The notes below the pieces were generated by a model that did no database searches, was not told the DNA's origin, and saw only the letters and a program-made list of their open reading frames with translations. From positions 1 to 10,953 of the forward strand of contig CANBQJ010000122.1 of the NCBI GenBank assembly GCA_947371645.1: a DNA stretch of 10,953 nucleotides, written 5' to 3'. The DNA comes from Burkholderiales bacterium (GTDB lineage: Bacteria > Pseudomonadota > Gammaproteobacteria > Burkholderiales > Burkholderiaceae). The translations under genes were made by a program, and so were the position numbers. Of the stretch, positions 6,308 through 10,953 are shown piece after piece. How positions within the stretch are numbered: the first letter of the stretch is position 1; each line of letters begins with the position of its first letter.

Positions 6308-7303
6308 TCATTGCTCCGGCAACACGAGGTTGATGTGTTGGGGTGTGGTGCGCAGGTCCACGCCCAGGTGCTCGGCCGTGCGGCTGTTCACTGCGGTGAA
6401 CACCTGGCGCAAGGCCTGCAGGCCACGGCCAGGAGGCGCGCCACCAGGCGTCAGCGAGGCCATCGCTGCGGTGCCCAGGTAGCGGCCCAGTTCGGCGTTG
6501 TCCGGGTAGAGAGAGAACAGGGCGCCTCGGCGCACATGGGCCACGTTGCTGGAAAACACCACCAGCCCCTGGTTCCAGGCCTCGCGCAGCACCCAGGGCA
6601 GCACGGCCGATTCGTCCACCGTGGTGGAGTCTTGGGGCAGCCACAGCACGTCTCGCCGCGGGTTCAGGCCGGACATGACGTCCTGGTATCGGCGCAGAGC
6701 AGCCTTGAGGTCCTCGGCTTCCAGGGGCAGCAGGTCCAGGCCCTGCGCCTTGGCCGACTCGCGGGCCAGCCGGATCAGCCATTCGTTCTGACGGGGGTCG
6801 TAAACGACGACCACGCGGCGGGCCGTGGGCACGAACACCTTGAGCTTGGCGAACAGCAGGTTCGGGTCGGGTGCCAGGCTCTGGACCAGCATGCCTTGTG
6901 CATCGGCTTCGGGGACGGACAGCACGCCGCCGGCGATCACATTGACCTGCCGGTCCAGCCCTGAAGCGGCCTTCAAGCCACTGCGGCCCAACGCAATCAC
7001 GGTTCGGATGTTGCGGTGCTTCAGGTCGTCGGCCACGGCAGCGGGGCTGGCGTCCTGAGGGATGGCCAGGCTGGTGGTGCGGCCACGCGCACGCTCTTCG
7101 ATGCCCTGGACGATGGTGGCGAAAGCGCTGCGGTAGGGCTCGCCGATCTCCGGGTAGATGACCGCGATGCCAAAGCGGCCGGCGTCATCTTCAGAGGCCA
7201 GCGACGCGTCTACAGACCCGCCCAGACCAAGCAGCGCCGCCAGGGCAACCCTGGCCACAACGCGGGAGCTCAGCGAGCGACACTGCTCCAGTACTGCCAA
7301 CAA
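6308..7303 (-). CDS. Periplasmic ABC_sub_bind-family (COG2984-like) substrate-binding protein
   Basis: Predicted exported periplasmic binding protein with two Rossmann-like lobes, 331 residues. An N-terminal signal peptide has its hydrophobic core at about 16-30, with likely cleavage near ASLA/SEDD (about residue 37). The first lobe begins GIAVIYPEIGEPY. The hinge and second lobe show family hallmarks: RRVVVVYDPRQNEW (about 162-175), LWLPQDSTTVD (220-230), HVRRGALFSLYPDNAELGR (256-274) and AVNSRTAEHLGVDL near the end. No ABC permease or ATPase gene accompanies it. Instead it heads an operon with a histidine kinase and a TonB receptor, suggesting a sensory or ligand-capture role rather than ABC import. 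The start is TTG at 7303, supported by TGGGAG (7315-7310) six nt upstream; the nearby ATG at 7308 is out of frame and soon stops. Family confidence is good, but the ligand is unknown. Confidence 0.87.
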   Translation of the reverse strand: MLAVLEQCRSLSSRVVARVALAALLGLGGSVDASLASEDDAGRFGIAVIYPEIGEPYRSAFATIVQGIEERARGRTTSLAIPQDASPAAVADDLKHRNIRTVIALGRSGLKAASGLDRQVNVIAGGVLSVPEADAQGMLVQSLAPDPNLLFAKLKVFVPTARRVVVVYDPRQNEWLIRLARESAKAQGLDLLPLEAEDLKAALRRYQDVMSGLNPRRDVLWLPQDSTTVDESAVLPWVLREAWNQGLVVFSSNVAHVRRGALFSLYPDNAELGRYLGTAAMASLTPGGAPPGRGLQALRQVFTAVNSRTAEHLGVDLRTTPQHINLVLPEQ

Positions 7304-7309
7304 CGCATT

Positions 7310-7315
7310 CTCCCA
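7310..7315 (-). promoter_or_regulatory. Ribosome-binding site deciding the TTG start of the binding-protein gene
   Basis: TGGGAG (7315-7310) stands six nt before the TTG at 7303-7301. No in-frame ATG precedes the signal peptide, so this site supports the unusual start codon and implies modest translation initiation of the operon's first gene. Confidence 0.6.
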
Positions 7316-7440
7316 ACGACATCCATGCGGCCATCACCGCAGGGGGCTGCGAACAGCCGATGAGCAGGAACCAGGCCGGTCACGGTCAGCATGTCCGCTT
7401 CGTACACCCTGTGGCCGGGATACTAACTGAACAAGGCTGT

Positions 7441-7470
7441 TTGACGAATTCGGACATCCCTTGCTTACAT
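7441..7470 (+). promoter_or_regulatory. Weak promoter candidate for the HDOD gene
   Basis: TTGACG (7441-7446) matches 5 of 6 -35 positions and is followed after 18 bp by TTACAT (7465-7470), a 3/6 match to the -10 consensus. The leader to the HDOD start would be about 110 nt. The rest of the 282-bp divergent gap holds no clear sigma-70 promoter for the leftward operon, which may need an activator. Low certainty. Confidence 0.25.
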
Positions 7471-7560
7471 TCTCGCGCGGCCAGTGATGCAGACCGCTTG
7501 AGGCTGGGCAGTGATTGGCTGGCTTTTGCGGCGATCGGATGGCGCCGGCCCTGGCTAGAT

Positions 7561-7571
7561 TGAACTGTTCA
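7561..7571. repeat. 11-bp palindrome just upstream of the HDOD ribosome-binding site
   Basis: TGAAC (7561-7565) and GTTCA (7567-7571) are perfect complements around one T. It directly abuts the AGGGGAG ribosome-binding site, so it could be an operator or a small RNA hairpin. It is short enough to be chance. Confidence 0.25.
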
Positions 7572-7585
7572 GGGGAGCGAGCGCC

Positions 7586-8965
7586 ATGGGTTTGTGGAAA
7601 CTGTTGCAGGGTTGGATGGGTGGGACGCCAGCGCCTGCTGTGTCGCCGCTGCCGAAAACGTCGGCGCGCCCCGCGGGGTCTGCCGCCCGCCCCTCCCTGC
7701 CTCAGGAAAAGCCGGCGCCCGCGCCTGTGGTCGCCGACCCCGCTCCGGTGCCCGCACCTGCGCGGGCCTGGATGTTGCGCCGGGACGAGTTGCTCGACGA
7801 CACCGGCCGGCTGGCGGGGTACCGCTTTGTGGTGCATGGCGACGCCATGGCCAACCTGGGCCCCGAGGCGATGGCTCAGGTCCTTCAGGAAGCCGGCGTG
7901 CCGGCTTTTGCCGAGCGGCGTCTGGCGCTCATCCACCTGCCGGATCTGGACTGGGCGCGCACCGCCACCTTGTTGGCCTGCGTGACGCCGCACTGGGTGT
8001 GGCACGTGGACGTCTCGCGCCTGCTGGGTTCGCCGGACGAGTGGCTGGTGTCGCTGCAGGCCTTGCGCGAACTCGGCCACGGCCTCGCGTTGTGCGGGCT
8101 GGGCGAGCAAGGCGCCCAACACCCGGCACTCGCTGTGGCCACCCACGTGGTGCTGGATTTTTCGCAACACAACCCGGTGGAACTGGAAGCCACCTTGCGG
8201 GCCCTGAAAGCGCGCACGCCGGCGGTGGCCGTGGCGGTGGAACAGGTGCCCACCTGGGCCGACCGCCACTGGTGCATGGCCATGGGTGCGCAGTGGGCCT
8301 CCGGGCGCTTTCTGGCCACGGCCGATCAGGCCGAGCATGGCCGCAAGCTCAACGCCAGCCGCCTGGTGCTGCTGGAGATGCTCAACCAGGTGCGCGCCGA
8401 GGCCGATGCCCCGACGCTGGCCGCGGTGGCCAAGCGCGACCCAGGGGTGGCGGTGCAGCTGCTGGCGTCGGTCAACTCGGCACAACATGGCTTGCAAACG
8501 GCCATCACCGGGCTGGACCAGGCGATCATGATGATGGGCCGGCAGTCGCTCTACCGGTGGCTGGCGGTGGCGGTGTTCCGTGGGGGGGGCGACAACCCCC
8601 GAGACGCCACCTTGCTGGAGCTGGCCCTGTCACGCGCGCGCCTGCTGGAGCTGGTGGGGCAGGACTCGGGCGCCAAGTCCCAGGCGGACGAGCTTTTCCT
8701 GGTGGGCCTGCTGTCGTTTGCCGATGTGTTGCTCGGCCAGCCCATGCCGGAGCTGTTGAAGCGCCTGAGCCTGCCTGCCGCCACGCAGGAGGTGCTCTTG
8801 CGCACCGAAGGCCCTTATGCGCCGCACCTGCTGCTGGCACTGGCCGTCGAGAAATGCCACACCCGGCGGGTGACGCAATTGGCGCTGGAGCTGGGCATCG
8901 ATGTCGATGCCCTTCAGGCCCACCGCAATGCGGCCCTGCTGTGGGCCGAAGAGGTGGCTTGCTGA
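7586..8965 (+). CDS. HDOD-domain protein with degenerate EAL-like N-terminal half (YuxH/COG3434-like)
   Basis: Predicted cytoplasmic signalling protein of 459 residues. A Pro/Ala-rich flexible leader (about 12-60) precedes an EAL-like region (about 61-245) that begins RDELLDDTGRLAGYRFVVHG. The acidic and EAL-signature residues needed for cyclic-di-GMP hydrolysis are not recognisable, so this half is probably non-catalytic. An HDOD domain (about 255-440) follows, marked by LLASVNSAQHGLQTAITGLD, AIMMMGRQSLYRWLAVAVF and a helical C-terminus. HDOD lacks the HD metal residues and usually serves as a protein-interaction scaffold in signalling, motility or stress pathways. The ATG at 7586 has AGGGGAG (7571-7577) eight nt upstream. 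It is divergent from the sensor operon and convergent, by 6 bp, with the ATP-grasp gene. A G8 run (8582-8589) lies within codons 332-335. A functional link to the kinase operon is only a guess. Confidence 0.85.
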   Translation: MGLWKLLQGWMGGTPAPAVSPLPKTSARPAGSAARPSLPQEKPAPAPVVADPAPVPAPARAWMLRRDELLDDTGRLAGYRFVVHGDAMANLGPEAMAQVLQEAGVPAFAERRLALIHLPDLDWARTATLLACVTPHWVWHVDVSRLLGSPDEWLVSLQALRELGHGLALCGLGEQGAQHPALAVATHVVLDFSQHNPVELEATLRALKARTPAVAVAVEQVPTWADRHWCMAMGAQWASGRFLATADQAEHGRKLNASRLVLLEMLNQVRAEADAPTLAAVAKRDPGVAVQLLASVNSAQHGLQTAITGLDQAIMMMGRQSLYRWLAVAVFRGGGDNPRDATLLELALSRARLLELVGQDSGAKSQADELFLVGLLSFADVLLGQPMPELLKRLSLPAATQEVLLRTEGPYAPHLLLALAVEKCHTRRVTQLALELGIDVDALQAHRNAALLWAEEVAC

Positions 8966-8971
8966 GCGCCG

Positions 8972-10132
8972 TCAGTGGGCCTTGGCGCCGCGTGACTTGA
9001 CGGCCATGGCCATGGCCTGGCGGTTGCGCCACTTCCAGAAGCACAGCTTGGCAAAGAAGCGCATGACGGAGACGTCCCAGGTCGGGGCGCTCAGCCAGAA
9101 GCTGGGGCGCAACGCCGTGGCCAGGCAGGCCATGGCGTTGCCCAGGTCCGCGTGGCTGAGGGCCGGCTTGGGGAAGGTGTCGCCGACCCAGCCTGCGGCG
9201 ATGCGGGGCTGCGCCTCGATGGCTTGCCCCTGCAGCGCCTGGATCAGCGGCTTGAAGCCGTTCATGCTGCCTCGGCCGCCTGCGGTCATCGAGCCCCAGG
9301 CGCGGGGGTTCAGCTCCAGGAAGTGGAACTGGCCATCGTCGGAGCGCATGTAGTCGGCCTGCAGGAAGCCGTTCCATTTCAGCGCGGCGCCCATGCGCTG
9401 CAGGCCCTCACACAGTTCTTCTGGGTAGGTGATGCGCAGTCGGGCGGGCGGGCCGGTCACGGCGGGCAGCTGGCGCAGGATCTCGTAGGCTTGCATCGTG
9501 TAGGCCTTGCCGTCGACGAAGAAGGCGCCGCAACCCCAGTTCTTGCCCTGGATGTAGGTTTGCAGGAACAGGGGTTGGCCCGCCAGGCGGACCAGGCCTT
9601 CATCCAGCTCACGCTGGTCCTGGCAGATCACCACCGTCTTGCCGGCGTGGCCCGCCTCGCCCTTGAGCACCAGGGGGAAGCCCATTTGTGCGGCCTTGTT
9701 GGTGGCGTCGTGGGCGTCGGCAATCGGCAGCCATTGCGGTGCGCGCACGCCCACCGACATCGCCAGCTCACCCATGGCGGTCTTCTTTTGCAGCAACTGC
9801 CGCGTGGCCAGGGGGATGCGGGGGTAGAGCTTGTTGCTGTGGGGCAAGGCATCGTGGCAGGCGTCGATGGCGGCTTCTTCCAGCGGCAGGATCCAGTGCA
9901 CATCGGCTTGCGCGTCCAGCTCGTGCAAGGCGCGCTCGAACTGTGCCGAGGCCAGCGAGCCCGCCGTGATCACCCGCAACCAGCTGGCCAGTTCCTTGGG
10001 CTGGTCGATGTCGGTGATGGTGACCACCTGAAACCCCGCCCGGTGCAAGGCCAGCCCCAGGTAGAGGAACTGAGGCCATTCAATCTGCCCCACCAGCACC
10101 ACCGTGGCGGCGCGCGTGCGCTGATCACCCAT
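8972..10132 (-). CDS. ATP-grasp domain protein, carboxylate-amine ligase-like
   Basis: Predicted cytoplasmic enzyme of 386 residues that would activate a carboxylate with ATP and join it to an amine or thiol nucleophile. An N-terminal Rossmann-like pre-ATP-grasp region (10-100) contains TVVLVGQIEWPQFLYLGLAL. The central ATP-grasp fold includes a helix beginning near 115 (LLQKKTAMGELAMSVGVRAP), an ATP-binding lysine in FPLVLKGEAGHAGKT (K157) and QTYIQGKNWGCGAFF. The Mg-binding strand is FHFLELNPRAWGSM, with E273 and N275. Catalytic features look intact. The basic tail (365-386) is unusual and may bind membrane or nucleic acid. I chose ATG 10132 because AGGGGAG lies five nt upstream; an in-frame TTG at 10180 has no such site. 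No operon partner reveals a substrate. It lies 149 bp downstream of ppc on the same strand but is probably transcribed separately. Confidence 0.85.
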   Translation of the reverse strand: MGDQRTRAATVVLVGQIEWPQFLYLGLALHRAGFQVVTITDIDQPKELASWLRVITAGSLASAQFERALHELDAQADVHWILPLEEAAIDACHDALPHSNKLYPRIPLATRQLLQKKTAMGELAMSVGVRAPQWLPIADAHDATNKAAQMGFPLVLKGEAGHAGKTVVICQDQRELDEGLVRLAGQPLFLQTYIQGKNWGCGAFFVDGKAYTMQAYEILRQLPAVTGPPARLRITYPEELCEGLQRMGAALKWNGFLQADYMRSDDGQFHFLELNPRAWGSMTAGGRGSMNGFKPLIQALQGQAIEAQPRIAAGWVGDTFPKPALSHADLGNAMACLATALRPSFWLSAPTWDVSVMRFFAKLCFWKWRNRQAMAMAVKSRGAKAH

Positions 10133-10137
10133 GTCGA

Positions 10138-10144
10138 CTCCCCT
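10138..10144 (-). promoter_or_regulatory. Strong ribosome-binding site fixing the ATP-grasp start
   Basis: AGGGGAG (10144-10138) is five nt upstream of the ATG at 10132. It is much better than anything upstream of the in-frame TTG at 10180, and so shortens the predicted protein by 16 residues. Confidence 0.7.
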
Positions 10145-10173
10145 GCCCGGTGCGCGTGGCGCCGGCAATTGCG

Positions 10174-10191
10174 CATCCAACCAATTGGATG
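10174..10191. repeat. 7-bp-stem hairpin in the ppc/ATP-grasp gap
   Basis: CATCCAA (10174-10180) and TTGGATG (10185-10191) are perfect complements around a CCAA loop. It sits in the 149-bp gap between ppc and the ATP-grasp gene, about 40 nt upstream of the latter's ATG. No T-run follows on the minus strand, so it is a candidate operator or transcript stem rather than a standard terminator. A TGTCGACA palindrome lies just beside it (10193-10200). Confidence 0.35.
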
Positions 10192-10281
10192 TTGTCGACA
10201 GCGCAGGGGAAAGCTGAAGGCGTCGTGGTGTTTGACCGGTGCCATCGCACGCCGACGGCCTGGACGCGCCCGCTCGGCGCT

Positions 10282-10953
10282 TCAGCCGGTGTTGCGCAAT
10301 GCGGAAGCCACGCCGTTGATGGACAGGTGGATGCCCCGGCGCAGGCGCTGCGTGGGTGACTCGGCCAGGCCGGCGGCGGGCAGCTCATTGCCGGCGTCGG
10401 TCGGCAGGGCCGGGGCCTTGCGGTGGCGTCGCATCAGCTCGACCTGCAGGTGGTTGAGCGGGTCCACATAAGGGAAGCGGTAGGCCAGGGTGCTGGCCAG
10501 TTCGGGCTGGGTGGCCAGGCGGCTCTTGTCGCCGGTGAGCAGGTTGAGCATGGCGTTGGTGCGCGTCCACTCGTCCTGGATGGCGGTGAAGATCTTGCGG
10601 CCCAGGCGCTTGTCCTCGATGAGGCTCACGTAGCGCGCGGCGATGCCCAAGTCGCTCTTGGCCAGCACCATGTCCATGTTGGACAGCAAGGTCTTGAAGA
10701 AGGGCCACTGCTTGGCCATGCGCTGCAGCCGTTTGAGTTGCGCGTCGCGCTGGGTGCCGGGCAGCTGCAGGTAGGCCTCGATGGCCGAGCCCAGGCCGAA
10801 CCAGCCGGGCAGGGCCACGCGGCACTGGCCCCAGGAGAAGCCCCAGGGGATGGCGCGCAGGTCTTCGATGCGGCGGGTGGCCTTGCGCGATGCGGGCCGT
10901 GAGCCGATGTTGAGCTCGGCGATTTCGCGGATGGGCGTGGTGGCGAAGAAGTA
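10282..10953 (-). CDS. ppc: Phosphoenolpyruvate carboxylase, C-terminal part, truncated by window edge
   Basis: Cytoplasmic enzyme that carboxylates phosphoenolpyruvate with bicarbonate to oxaloacetate, replenishing the TCA cycle. The last 223 residues are present; full-length enzymes are near 900. The visible part begins with [20 protein letters not shown] followed by [13 protein letters not shown], and the two Arg spaced 14 apart match E. coli R699 and R713. Further on are [17 protein letters not shown] (Lys matching K773), [16 protein letters not shown] (Arg matching R832) and the canonical C-terminus ALRNTG (Asn matching N881). K773, R832 and N881 are known aspartate-inhibitor contacts, so allosteric inhibition by aspartate is probably retained. 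The TGA is at 10284-10282. No U-tract terminator is evident before the downstream ATP-grasp gene. Confidence 0.96.
   Translation of the reverse strand, partial: YFFATTPIREIAELNIGSRPASRKATRRIEDLRAIPWGFSWGQCRVALPGWFGLGSAIEAYLQLPGTQRDAQLKRLQRMAKQWPFFKTLLSNMDMVLAKSDLGIAARYVSLIEDKRLGRKIFTAIQDEWTRTNAMLNLLTGDKSRLATQPELASTLAYRFPYVDPLNHLQVELMRRHRKAPALPTDAGNELPAAGLAESPTQRLRRGIHLSINGVASALRNTG

Noticed and set aside
6035..6964. 309-codon open frame on + across the kinase/binding-protein junction
   Set aside because: It crosses the junction of two well-supported minus-strand genes and shows no family signature.
7386..7457. 23-codon small ORF on - upstream of the binding-protein gene, as a leader peptide
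   Set aside because: The only purine-rich stretch touches the ATG directly, so spacing is wrong for a ribosome-binding site, and no attenuator structure follows.
7516..7529. Sigma-54-like promoter (TTGGC ... TTGC) before the HDOD gene
   Set aside because: The GG and GC dinucleotides are separated by 9 nt instead of the required 10, and no enhancer-binding regulator is nearby.
7334..8497. 387-codon open frame on -
   Set aside because: Antisense to the HDOD gene, with His/Gln/Arg-rich translation and no recognisable motif. It spans the divergent promoter region.
7594..9000. 468-codon open frame on + overlapping the HDOD gene
   Set aside because: It is a third-frame shadow in high-GC DNA with Gly/Ala/Arg-rich, low-complexity translation and no family signature. 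The 7586 frame has the ribosome-binding site and recognisable domains.
10133..10180. TTG start at 10180 for the ATP-grasp gene
   Set aside because: It would translate through the hairpin at 10174-10191. ATG 10132 has a strong AGGGGAG five nt upstream and is followed closely by the first beta-strand.

Overview
This window is GC-rich, densely coded and has short intergenic gaps. It looks like a chromosomal segment of a betaproteobacterium of the order Burkholderiales (Comamonadaceae/Sphaerotilaceae-like). That placement rests on protein style and codon use, not on a marker-gene comparison. I see no rRNA, tRNA, insertion sequence, integrase, CRISPR array or phage gene.

Layout from left to right. 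(1) Positions 1-185 (-) hold the N-terminal part of a type I signal peptidase with the catalytic-serine box. (2) A 297-bp stretch (186-482) has no gene I can support. (3) A fumarylacetoacetate-hydrolase-family gene (483-1367, -) and a TetR-family regulator (1418-2047, +) are divergent. They share a compact control region in which two near-consensus sigma-70 promoters overlap on one palindrome. (4) Three same-strand genes run from 7303 down to 2108: a periplasmic ABC_sub_bind-type binding protein, a membrane hybrid histidine kinase and a TonB-dependent outer-membrane receptor. The first junction has 1 nt between genes and the second is an ATGA overlap, so this is one translationally coupled operon. 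(5) Divergent from it, 7586-8965 (+) encodes an HDOD protein with a degenerate EAL-like N-terminal half. (6) An ATP-grasp ligase-like protein (8972-10132, -) converges on it with a 6-bp gap. (7) The C-terminal 223 codons of phosphoenolpyruvate carboxylase (10282-10953, -) run off the right edge.

How the genes may work together. The most interesting unit is the binding protein / hybrid kinase / TonB receptor operon. The binding protein has no ABC permease or ATPase beside it, and the kinase has no response regulator or HPt partner in the window. The parts suggest a trans-envelope sensing module: the receptor admits a ligand, the periplasmic protein captures it, and the kinase reads the loaded binding protein through its CHASE8-like periplasmic domain. 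The receptor would also be a product of the same operon. This is inference from gene order and domain content; the ligand is unknown. The FAH/TetR pair looks like a self-contained, locally repressed catabolic gene. The signal peptidase, ATP-grasp and ppc genes appear to be unrelated neighbours.
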